From Methylobacterium radiotolerans JCM 2831 (GTDB lineage Bacteria; Pseudomonadota; Alphaproteobacteria; Rhizobiales; Beijerinckiaceae): a DNA stretch of 64,000 nucleotides. Position numbers and translations under genes: made by a program. The notes beneath the pieces were generated by a model that worked only from the letters and a program-made list of their open reading frames with translations, was not told the DNA's origin and made no database searches. Where the stretch lies: contig NC_010510.1 in the NCBI RefSeq assembly GCF_000019725.1, positions 214,501 through 278,500 of the forward strand, in the 5' to 3' direction. Below, one piece after another: positions 24,822 to 31,738 of the stretch (its first letter is position 1; every line of letters starts with the position of its first letter).

Positions 24822-26546
24822 TCAGGCGGCGGCGTCGAGGAGCGAGCCGCCGGGCCGCACATGCGTGAAGTGCACCGGCTCCATCGCGACGTCGAGCGCC
24901 CCGCCGCGCTGGCGGACCACGGTGTAGTGCGAGGTCGCGAGATCCGAGGCTTCCGGAAAATCCTCGCGGAAATGGGCGCCGCGGCTGTCGGTGCGGGCGA
25001 GCGCCGCCCGGGCGATAGCCTGCGAGACCAGGACGAGGTTCTCGAGGTTCAGCCGGTCCATCCAGGTCAGCGCGTAGCGACGGTCGCCGTCCGGCGCGCC
25101 GGCCCGGGCGACCGCGTCGGAGAGCCCGTCGAGGGTGGCGAGCGCCCGGGTCAGGCCGGCCGCGTTCCGCAGGATGCCGACATCGGCCCACATCGTCTCG
25201 TAGAGCGCCTCGCGGATCTCCGGCAGAGACTCCGCCGGCCGGCCGAGCGGCCCGTAGGCGCGGGCCAGGCCCGCCTCGACGGCGGCGGGGTCTGGGTCGG
25301 CGAAAGAACCCTCGCGCCACACGGCCCGCGCCATGGACTGGCCGGCCAGCCCCCCGAACACCGTGGAATTCGCAACGCCGTTGCCGCCCAGCCGGTTCGC
25401 CCCGTGGACGCCGCCGGTATCCTCGCCGGCCGCGAAGAGGCGCGGCAGCGCGGTGGTGCAGTCGACCGCGAACCGGACGCCGCCCATCATGTAGTGGGCC
25501 GTGGGGATGACCTCGACGAGGCCGCCCGCGAGGTCGAAGCCGCAATCGGCGCAGCGCTCGACCATGCCCTTGAACCGGCGGCGCACGTCCTCGGGCCCGA
25601 GATGGCTCATCTGGATGTGGACGCCCCCGCTCGGCGTGGAAAAACCCTCGCGGAGCCGCCGCATGATCGAGCGGCTGACCACGTCCCGGGTCGCGCGCTC
25701 GGCCCGCGGGTCGTAGGCCTCCATGAAGCGCTGGCCGGTGGAATCGAGGAGCCAGCCGCCGGCCCCGCGCAGGCCCTCCTCCAGCACCGTCCCGGTCATG
25801 CGGGTGCCGGCGCCGGCGAGCAGCCCGGTCGGGTGGAACTGCACCATCTCCATGTCGCGCAAGGGCAGCCCGGCGCGCAGCGCCATGGCGAGCCCGTCGC
25901 AGGACTTGTCGCCCGACGGCGTGTGGTACTTGTACATGGTCGGCCCGCCGCCGGTGGCGAGCAGCACGGCCTTCGCCCGCACCAGCTTCGGTTCGCCGGT
26001 GCGCATGTCGAGCATCAGCACGCCCGCCAGCCCCGATCCGTCCCGGGCCGGAATCAGTTCCAGGGCGCGGTGATCCTCCAGGCGGCGCACGTCCCGGCGC
26101 CAGACCTGCTCGGACAGGCGGTTGATGATCTCGATCCCGGTGAGGTCGCCCTTGTGCACCGTCCGGTCGAAGGTCTGGCCCGCGAAGGCCTTCTGGTGGA
26201 CGCTGCCGTCCGGGTTGCGGTCGAAGAAGCAGCCGAGCTCGGTCTCCAGCTCGCGGATCCGCACCTGCGCCTCGGTGACGAGCGTCCAGGCGAGCGCCTG
26301 ATCGTTCAGCCACTTGCCGCCCTCGATCGTGTCCATGAAGTGCCGCTCGACCGAGTCGCCCGGCGCCAGCGCCACGTTGTAGCCGCCCTGGACCATGCGG
26401 GTGCAGCCGCACTTGCCGAGCAGCCCCTTCACCGCGACGGTGACGTCGAGCTCGGGCGCGACCTTCTTGGCGTGGAGCGCGGCGAACAGTCCGGCCCCGC
26501 CGGAGCCGAGGATCAGGATGTCGGTCTCGACCTGCGCGGGGCTCAT
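24822..26546 (-). CDS. sdhA: Succinate dehydrogenase/fumarate reductase-like flavoprotein subunit
   Basis: The start MSPAQVETDILILGSGGAGL at 26546 overlaps the fumarase beta stop (ATGA). The 574-residue product has the FAD dinucleotide motif GSGGAG (14-19), VQGGYNVAL, QFHPTGL, the C-terminal HGANRLGGNGVANSTVFGG and a helical C-terminal domain. The residue equivalent to the histidine that binds FAD covalently in SdhA/FrdA (RSHT before the QGG motif) is C48 in KCGCTRMVQGG, so FAD is probably non-covalent. It groups with an SdhB-like protein and two membrane anchors upstream, so a quinone-linked complex is expected. Substrate may be succinate or a derivative. Confidence 0.85.
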   Translation of the reverse strand: MSPAQVETDILILGSGGAGLFAALHAKKVAPELDVTVAVKGLLGKCGCTRMVQGGYNVALAPGDSVERHFMDTIEGGKWLNDQALAWTLVTEAQVRIRELETELGCFFDRNPDGSVHQKAFAGQTFDRTVHKGDLTGIEIINRLSEQVWRRDVRRLEDHRALELIPARDGSGLAGVLMLDMRTGEPKLVRAKAVLLATGGGPTMYKYHTPSGDKSCDGLAMALRAGLPLRDMEMVQFHPTGLLAGAGTRMTGTVLEEGLRGAGGWLLDSTGQRFMEAYDPRAERATRDVVSRSIMRRLREGFSTPSGGVHIQMSHLGPEDVRRRFKGMVERCADCGFDLAGGLVEVIPTAHYMMGGVRFAVDCTTALPRLFAAGEDTGGVHGANRLGGNGVANSTVFGGLAGQSMARAVWREGSFADPDPAAVEAGLARAYGPLGRPAESLPEIREALYETMWADVGILRNAAGLTRALATLDGLSDAVARAGAPDGDRRYALTWMDRLNLENLVLVSQAIARAALARTDSRGAHFREDFPEASDLATSHYTVVRQRGGALDVAMEPVHFTHVRPGGSLLDAAA

Positions 26547-27154
26547 CGGGCGTCCTCGAGGGAGGCGATGACGGCGTCGCGCCGGGCGGCCACGTCGCGC
26601 TGCACGTCGGCGAAGAGCGAGCCGCCGTGGGAATCCATCCCGACCAGCAGCGGCCCGAAATCGCGGATCGCGAACTGCCACAGGCTCTCGGGGTGGAGGT
26701 CGTCGAGGTCGACGTCCACGATGGTCTCGATCCAGGTGGTCTCCAGCGCCGCCGCGCCGCCGACGATCGCCAGGTAGGCGCCGCCGCGCCGCGCGAAGGC
26801 GTCGAGGGTCGCCGGACCCATGCCGCCCTTGCCGACGATGAGGCGCACGCCCTCGCGCGCCATCAGGGCGTCGGTGAAGCGCTCCATGCGCATCGACGTG
26901 GTGGTGCCGATGCAGAACGGCGCGAAGCCGACCGGCGCCGCGTTGGAGACCGGGACGCGGTGGACGTTCGGCGCGGTGTGGATCACCGCGTGACCGTTCA
27001 GGTCGAGCCGGGTGCGGCGGTCCCTGTCGAACATGTGGATCAGGGTGGCGTCGCGGATGCCGAACAGCCAGCGCCGCAGGGTGACGGTGTCGCCGATCCG
27101 GAGCGCCCGGATCTCGGGCTCAGTGGCCGGCAGGTCGAGGACGTGGTGGGCCAC
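26543..27154 (-). CDS. ttdB: Class I fumarate hydratase / L-tartrate dehydratase beta subunit
   Basis: The 203-residue protein corresponds to the C-terminal (beta) domain of class I fumarases and TtdB: IRALRIGDTVTLRRWLFGIR, THAN-like phrase VIHTAPNVHRV, CIGTTTSMRMERFTDALM and VGKGGMGPATLDAFARRGGA, ending with IRDFGPLLVGMDSHGGSLFA. The GKGGM and T-S-xRM motifs bind substrate carboxylates. It follows the alpha subunit after a 261-base spacer containing REP-like repeats and is coupled to sdhA by a four-base overlap. Fumarate, mesaconate, tartrate or another unsaturated diacid could be hydrated; sequence alone does not decide. Confidence 0.88.
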   Translation of the reverse strand: MAHHVLDLPATEPEIRALRIGDTVTLRRWLFGIRDATLIHMFDRDRRTRLDLNGHAVIHTAPNVHRVPVSNAAPVGFAPFCIGTTTSMRMERFTDALMAREGVRLIVGKGGMGPATLDAFARRGGAYLAIVGGAAALETTWIETIVDVDLDDLHPESLWQFAIRDFGPLLVGMDSHGGSLFADVQRDVAARRDAVIASLEDAR

Positions 27155-27264
27155 GGGGTACTCCTCAGGTCAAAGGCGTGGTGCGATGTCTCCGGGCGCC
27201 CGGAGTCCGCTTCCGCTGCCGCCGCGGATGTTCACGGATCGGCTTGTGCGTGGCGCAACGGGCC

Positions 27265-27358
27265 CCCTCTCCCGTGCGGGAGAGGGTTGGGGTGAGGGAT
27301 CAGGTCCTTCGGGAGAGGTCGCACCCCTCACCCTATCCCTCTCCCGAACGGGAGAGGG
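27265..27358. repeat. BIME-like pair of REP palindromes between ttdA and ttdB
   Basis: Two nearly identical hairpins, CCCTCTCCCGTGCGGGAGAG (from 27265) and CCCTCTCCCGAACGGGAGAG (from 27337), flank an inner inverted pair GGGGTGAGGG (27290-27299) and CCCCTCACCC (27324-27333). Such mirrored REP units are typical dispersed extragenic elements. They sit inside what must be one functional operon (alpha and beta subunits of one enzyme) and may tune downstream expression. Confidence 0.75.
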
Positions 27359-27415
27359 GACCCGCGCCCCCGTCGCGAAGCGTATCGATCCACGGCCAAC
27401 CCAGAGCATCGCCGC

Positions 27416-28288
27416 TCATTCGAACGCGATGCCGCCGGGCGTGAGCGTCGCGCGGGCGCGGCGGGCCGAGTGGCACTGGATGTTCACCGCGACCGGGTTC
27501 TGGGTGATGTGGGTCGCGGCGAGCTCGACATGGACGGCGAAGCTCGTCGACCGGCCGCCGAGCCCCTGCGGGCCGATGCCGAGCTCGTTCACCGCCCGCG
27601 ACAGCTCGGCCTCGATCCGGGCGCCGTCCGGGTCGGCGCAGACCGAGCGCAGCGGCCGGGTCGCCGCCACCTTGGCGAGGTGCATGCACAGGTCCGAGGT
27701 GCCGCCGAGCCCGACGCCCACGATGGTCGGCGGGCAGACCCGGCCGCCCAGCTCGATCACCCGATCGATGACGAAGCGCTTGGCCGCGCCGATCCCGTCC
27801 GAGGGCAGCAGCATCTGCAGGAACGAGCCGTTCTCGGAACCCGAGCCCTTCGGGATCATCTCCACCGCCACGGTCTCGGGCCGGTCGTCGAAATCGACGT
27901 GGATGATCGGCACGCGGATGCCGCAGGAGGTCTGCGCGTTCCGGCGGGTGATCGGGTGGACCACCGAGGAGCGCAAGGAGAACTCCGTCGTCGCCCGCTC
28001 GCAGCCGCGCCGGATCGCGGCCTTCAGGGCGGCACCGTCGAAGCGCACGCCGGCGCCGATGACGACGTTGTAGATCGGGATGCCGGTATCCTGGCAGAGG
28101 ATGTTCTTGGTGCGCTCCGCGACCGCGACGTTCTCCACCATCGTGTCGAGGATGGCGCGGCCGGTGGCGCTGGTCTCGGCCCGCTGCAGGTCGGCGAAGC
28201 CCGCCTTGATGTCGGGCGGCAGGATCTTCAGGGCGCGGACGTAGAGGTCGCGGCAGACCTCCTCGAATTCGCGGATGTCGAGATCCAT
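27416..28288 (-). CDS. ttdA: Class I fumarate hydratase / L-tartrate dehydratase alpha subunit
   Basis: The start MDLDIREFEEVCRDLYVRAL at 28288 gives 290 residues. Cysteines in NILCQDTGIP, NAQTSCGIRVP and TSDLCMHLAK are the three [4Fe-4S] ligands of class I fumarases. LLPSDGIGAAKRF and PPTIVGVGLGGTSD are family hallmarks. With TtdB it forms the oxygen-sensitive two-subunit hydro-lyase. The enzyme is between the anchor subunits and the flavoprotein of an SDH-like complex, so it probably hydrates that complex's unsaturated product. Confidence 0.9.
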   Translation of the reverse strand: MDLDIREFEEVCRDLYVRALKILPPDIKAGFADLQRAETSATGRAILDTMVENVAVAERTKNILCQDTGIPIYNVVIGAGVRFDGAALKAAIRRGCERATTEFSLRSSVVHPITRRNAQTSCGIRVPIIHVDFDDRPETVAVEMIPKGSGSENGSFLQMLLPSDGIGAAKRFVIDRVIELGGRVCPPTIVGVGLGGTSDLCMHLAKVAATRPLRSVCADPDGARIEAELSRAVNELGIGPQGLGGRSTSFAVHVELAATHITQNPVAVNIQCHSARRARATLTPGGIAFE

Positions 28289-28323
28289 GGCGGGTCTCCG
28301 CTGACGAGGGCGATGGGCGACGG

Positions 28324-28701
28324 TCAGGCCCCGCTGAGGAGGAACAGGAGGCCGATCGCGAAGGCGGTCGCGAGACAGCCCGACACGACGCGGGCGTTGC
28401 GCTCGCGGAAGCGCAGCCACTCGATGGCGAGTACGCGCAGTCCCAGCGCCATGTGGACGGCGAGCGCGCAGACGAGGCCCCATTCGGCCGTGCGGACGAA
28501 GCCGTTATGGGTGAGGCCGAGGAAGCGCTCCAGCCGGTCGGCGCCCTGGAGCGCGGTGCCGAGCGCGATGAAGTGCATCGGCAGGAACAGCGCCAGGGCG
28601 ATCCCCGACAGCCGGTGGATCAGCGCGGCGGCGAAGCCGGGCCTGCGCAGGGACGCGCGGGTGATGCCGGTCCGCCCGGCCGTGCTCGCGGCGGTCATCA
28701 T
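28324..28701 (-). CDS. SDH-like membrane anchor subunit (second, cytochrome b type)
   Basis: The ATG at 28701 overlaps the stop of the preceding anchor gene (ATGATGA). The 125-residue protein has three membrane helices. LIHRLSGIALALFLPMHFIA matches the heme-b/quinone motif HRxSG of SdhC-type subunits, and LAVHMALGLRVLAIEW in helix 3 carries a further histidine. It should embed the SdhAB-like catalytic part in the inner membrane and pass electrons to or from quinone. Sequence of anchors diverges fast, so assignment rests on these motifs plus position. Confidence 0.8.
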   Translation of the reverse strand: MMTAASTAGRTGITRASLRRPGFAAALIHRLSGIALALFLPMHFIALGTALQGADRLERFLGLTHNGFVRTAEWGLVCALAVHMALGLRVLAIEWLRFRERNARVVSGCLATAFAIGLLFLLSGA

Positions 28702-29027
28702 GCCACGTACACCGCGAGTGCCGCCCGCAGGCCCAGCCCGGCGAGCAGGGCCGAAAGGGCGATCATGGCGACGTCGAGGGAGCGGCCGCGCCAGCCGGCC
28801 CACTCGCGCAGGACGCTGCGCAGGCCGATCGGGGCGTGGATCGCGGCGGCCAGAACGAAGACCGCGTAGAACAGCAGGAAGGCGAGATTGCCCTGAGTCC
28901 GGCCCAGGATCTCGCCGGCCGTGAGCCCGCCGCGCACCGCGTAGACGATCGTGCCGAGATGGACCGCGATCGTGACCGCGAGGATCGCCGCCGTGCCGCG
29001 CTGGGCGAGGTACAGGAGCGGACTCAT
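28698..29027 (-). CDS. SDH-like membrane anchor subunit (first)
   Basis: The ATG at 29027 overlaps the stop of the iron-sulfur subunit gene by four bases. The 109-residue product has three hydrophobic helices: QRGTAAILAVTIAVHLGTIV, FLLFYAVFVLAAAIHAPIGL and the last helix ending VYVA. Histidines in helix 1 (AVHLG) and helix 2 (AIHAPIGLRSVLREW) are placed as heme or quinone ligands in SdhC/FrdC-like subunits. It pairs with the next gene as the two-subunit anchor. The overlaps on both sides indicate tight translational coupling. Confidence 0.78.
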   Translation of the reverse strand: MSPLLYLAQRGTAAILAVTIAVHLGTIVYAVRGGLTAGEILGRTQGNLAFLLFYAVFVLAAAIHAPIGLRSVLREWAGWRGRSLDVAMIALSALLAGLGLRAALAVYVA

Positions 29028-29779
29028 CCGCGCCTCCAGAACCGGCGCAGCGCCGCCTTGCCGGTCTCGCGCTTCAGGCCAGCGATCGAGAAGGTCGGGC
29101 TCAAGCCCTTCGGGCAATGCTCGGTGCAGCTCATGTGGCTGTGGCAGGAATGGCAGCCGGCATCGCCCGCCACAGCGGCCAGACGGCCGGCGCCATCCCG
29201 GTCGCGGACGTCGTTGACCAGCGTCCACGCCCGGTTGAGGGCCGCCGGACCGAGATAGTCGGGATTCCAGGTGACGAGGTCGCACGCCGCGTAGCAGACG
29301 CCGCAATTGATGCACTCGATGCCGGCATCGACCTCCTGGCGCGCGGGCGACTCGGGCTCGACCGTCGCGAAGTCGTCGGGCGGGTTCTCGCCCGGCTCGA
29401 AATAGCCGTGGGCGCGGCGCCACTTCTCGAAGAAGGGCTCCATGTCGACCGCGAGGTCCTTCACCACCGGCAGGTTGCGCAGGGGCTCGAGCGTCAGCAC
29501 TCCGTCCGGCGCCACGGCGGCGACCCGGGTGCGGCAGGTCCAGCGCGGGCGCCCGTTCACCGTCATGCCGCAGGAGCCGCACATGCCGACCCGGCAGGCG
29601 AACCGGTAGGCGAGGGTGGGGTCCTGGTCGCGCTGGATCTCGGTGACGACGTCGAGCACGGTCTGGTTGGCCCGGCGCGGCACCATGAAGGCCGCGACCG
29701 CCGCGCCCCGCCGGATGTGGACCTGCAGCGCCGCGCTCGCCTCCGGCGTGACGGCGGCGCGATCCGCGGCCGCCGTCAC
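29024..29779 (-). CDS. sdhB: SDH/FRD-like iron-sulfur subunit
   Basis: The 251-residue protein has the full set of cluster motifs: [2Fe-2S] C62-RVGM-C67-GS-C70 and C82; [4Fe-4S] C156-IN-C159-GV-C162...C166; and the last cluster from C209, C212, C218 and C222 (CHSCHSHMSCTEHCPKG). The CP before KG is standard for SdhB/FrdB. Its start overlaps the stop of the binding-protein gene by four bases, so a transport protein and a respiratory complex are translated from one message. Electrons pass from the flavoprotein encoded about 2.5 kb downstream to the membrane anchors. Confidence 0.9.
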   Translation of the reverse strand: MTAAADRAAVTPEASAALQVHIRRGAAVAAFMVPRRANQTVLDVVTEIQRDQDPTLAYRFACRVGMCGSCGMTVNGRPRWTCRTRVAAVAPDGVLTLEPLRNLPVVKDLAVDMEPFFEKWRRAHGYFEPGENPPDDFATVEPESPARQEVDAGIECINCGVCYAACDLVTWNPDYLGPAALNRAWTLVNDVRDRDGAGRLAAVAGDAGCHSCHSHMSCTEHCPKGLSPTFSIAGLKRETGKAALRRFWRRG

Positions 29780-30801
29780 CGCGTGGCCTCTTTCGGCGCG
29801 CCGCTGCCGGCGGCCGGCGCGGGGAAGAACAGCTCATCCTCGCTGGCCGCGGTGGCGGAGACCAGCCCGGCCCGGTTCATGTAGGCGAGGTAGTCGAGCA
29901 TGCGCTGCGGCTTGGTCGTCCAGGCGTTCTGCGGCGCGCGGATGAGGGCGACGGCCTCGTCCTGCGAGAGCTTCGACCCCTCCGCCTTGATCCAGAGCGC
30001 CGCGGCCCGGGCGGGGTCTTCGCGGATCAGCGTCAGGCTCTCCTCCAGCGCCGCCCGGAAGGCCGCCGTGACCTTCGGATTGTCGGTGACGAACCGGCTG
30101 GTGGCCCAGACGAGGTTGAAGGTGTGGGGGCCGCCCATCACGTCGTAGCTGTCGAGCACCTTGCGGGCGCGCGGATCCTTCAGCTCCATCTCCTGGAACG
30201 GCGGCGAGCCGAAATGGGCGGTGATCTCGGAGCGGCCGCCCATCAGGGCGGTCTGAGCGTCCGGGTGACCCATCGAGACGGTGAGCGGGTCGAGCTTGCC
30301 CTGCTGGCCGGGCCCGAACGCCTTCTCGGCGGCCATCTGCAGGGTGATCGCCTGGATCGAGGTCTTGGCGGTCGGCAGCGCGATCTTGTCCTGCGGCCCG
30401 AAATCCGCGATCGACTTCACCGCGGGGTTGGTCGTCACCAGCCAGAGCGGCATCGCGTTCAGCGCCGCCACGCCCCTGACCTTGATGTTGGCGAGCGTGC
30501 GGCCCCAGATCGTCAGGAACGGGCCGACGCCGCCGGAGGCGAGGTCGAGGTTGCCGGAGAGCAGGGCCTCGTTCATCCCCGAGCCGCCGGTGAAGCGCAG
30601 CCACTCGGCCTTGACGTCGAGGCCGCGCGCCCTGGCCTGCTTCTCGAGCAGGCCCTGCTCCTCCATTACGGTCAGGGGCAGGTAGGAGATCCCGAACTGC
30701 TTGGCGAGCCGAACGGTCGAGACCTCTGCCCGGGCGGCGCCGAGGGCCCCCCACAGGGCCGCGACCGTCCCGACGAGCCGGATCATGCTCCGTGCCGTCA
30801 T
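29776..30801 (-). CDS. TauA/SsuA-like ABC substrate-binding protein (first copy, operon leader)
   Basis: The start MTARSMIRLVGTVAALWGAL at 30801 has AGGAGC upstream; a GTG 12 bases earlier is less likely. The 341-residue protein has a Sec signal ending near GAARAEV, then an NMT1/TauA-type fold (KQFGISYLPLTVMEEQGLLE, LLSGNLDLASGGVGPFLTIW, NAMPLWLVTTNPAVKSIADF). Such proteins bind sulfonates, nitrate, bicarbonate, thiamine precursors or aromatic acids. No ABC permease or ATPase gene is in the window, so the partner transporter is elsewhere. It is first in the SDH/fumarase operon, about 100 bp downstream of a palindrome resembling the suyA operator. Confidence 0.85.
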   Translation of the reverse strand: MTARSMIRLVGTVAALWGALGAARAEVSTVRLAKQFGISYLPLTVMEEQGLLEKQARARGLDVKAEWLRFTGGSGMNEALLSGNLDLASGGVGPFLTIWGRTLANIKVRGVAALNAMPLWLVTTNPAVKSIADFGPQDKIALPTAKTSIQAITLQMAAEKAFGPGQQGKLDPLTVSMGHPDAQTALMGGRSEITAHFGSPPFQEMELKDPRARKVLDSYDVMGGPHTFNLVWATSRFVTDNPKVTAAFRAALEESLTLIREDPARAAALWIKAEGSKLSQDEAVALIRAPQNAWTTKPQRMLDYLAYMNRAGLVSATAASEDELFFPAPAAGSGAPKEATR

Positions 30802-31401
30802 GGCGCTCCTCACCTGTCTGCGCGCCGATCTTGCGAGTTGTGCGACTTCGTCGGCGTCGGGTCGAGGATACGCTCCGGACGAGGCCTGTCAATAATCATG
30901 TATCATATATATGACTTGTTCGCGGGCCGTCCGCGGCCGCACCGAAGCGCGCCGTCGGTTGTGCCCGGCACGACGGGACCGCGGGCCAGAGTGGCAGAGG
31001 CTGACCTGTGCGCGCGCTGGCGCCGACGGGTTGATCGACGTGGCCGGCGGAAGGTCCCGCCCGCGTCCCGGTGACACCCGCCGGGTCGGTCGCCGGTTCG
31101 CCTCAGACTTCGCGACCGGCCCGTGGGATTCCGCATCGTTGAGAGCCGGGCGCGGCGTCGAGGTTTGCGCCCGCCCGCTCCCGATGGAGCGTCGCACGGC
31201 GCCGATGCGCCGCCACATGCGTCCCTCGACCGGGATCGCGCGCGAGAGTGTTAGGTCATTTACAAGACTGGGGGCGGCGCATAAGGATCGCGCGCTCGGT
31301 CTCCGGGACGCGGCCCCGGGGCGTGCCGGGGCGCGGTCCGCGGGCGGCACCGCGCACCCCGCACCGGGAAGGGACGGTCATCGTCCGGCGCGGCGCACCG
31401 C
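30802..31401. other. Control region and empty stretch upstream of the SDH/fumarase operon
   Basis: About 600 bases. The first 120 contain the promoter and the TATATA-rich palindrome. The rest is GC-rich, and no open frame on either strand gives a recognisable protein. Confidence 0.5.
30903..30914. promoter_or_regulatory. TCATATATATGA palindrome upstream of the SDH/fumarase operon
   Basis: A perfect 12-bp dyad, differing from the suyA/exporter dyad only by the symmetric pair at positions 3 and 10 (A/T instead of T/A). It lies about 100 bp before the binding-protein start, the same distance as the site before the exporter gene. It suggests control by the same or a closely related GntR regulator. 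Confidence 0.55.
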
Positions 31402-31731
31402 TCAGGGCGCCCGCAGGCCGAGTTGCGACTTGTCGGTGAGGCGGTCGTTGCGGAACGTGAGCGTGATGTTGGCGCCGTACGTCCCGCGCCCGGGCCAGGA
31501 ATAGGTCGCGCGCCGGACCCGCCCGACGGTCAGGTGCGAGACGCGGCGGCCGTCGCAACCCAGACGGGCGCGCACCTGGCGGTAGGTCATCCCCTTCCCG
31601 AGGGCGGCATAGTGCGCATGGTCGACGCGGCAGTGCGGCGCCGCGGCCCCGGCGGCCGGCGCCGGGAGCAGTGTCGGAAGCAGTATCAGAACGAGCGCCG
31701 GCACGAGCGCGATCGGGAGCGCGGACCGCAT
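31402..31731 (-). CDS. Small exported protein with BamE/SmpA-like look
   Basis: The start MRSALPIALVPALVLILLPT at 31731 gives 109 residues with a clear signal peptide ending near PAAGAAA. The mature part reads GKGMTYRQVRARLGCDGRR and then YSWPGRGTYGANITLTFRND, followed by LTDKSQLGL. GMT...V...LG at the start, a central Y.W and a strand-rich end (I.L.F.N..L..K.Q.GL) are typical of SmpA/BamE or DUF3862-like small beta domains. One cysteine pair (C57 region and LGC) could form a disulfide. A periplasmic role is likely but unspecified. It lies eight bases downstream of the RND adaptor gene and may be co-transcribed with it. Confidence 0.68.
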   Translation of the reverse strand: MRSALPIALVPALVLILLPTLLPAPAAGAAAPHCRVDHAHYAALGKGMTYRQVRARLGCDGRRVSHLTVGRVRRATYSWPGRGTYGANITLTFRNDRLTDKSQLGLRAP

Positions 31732-31738
31732 CGCCCGC

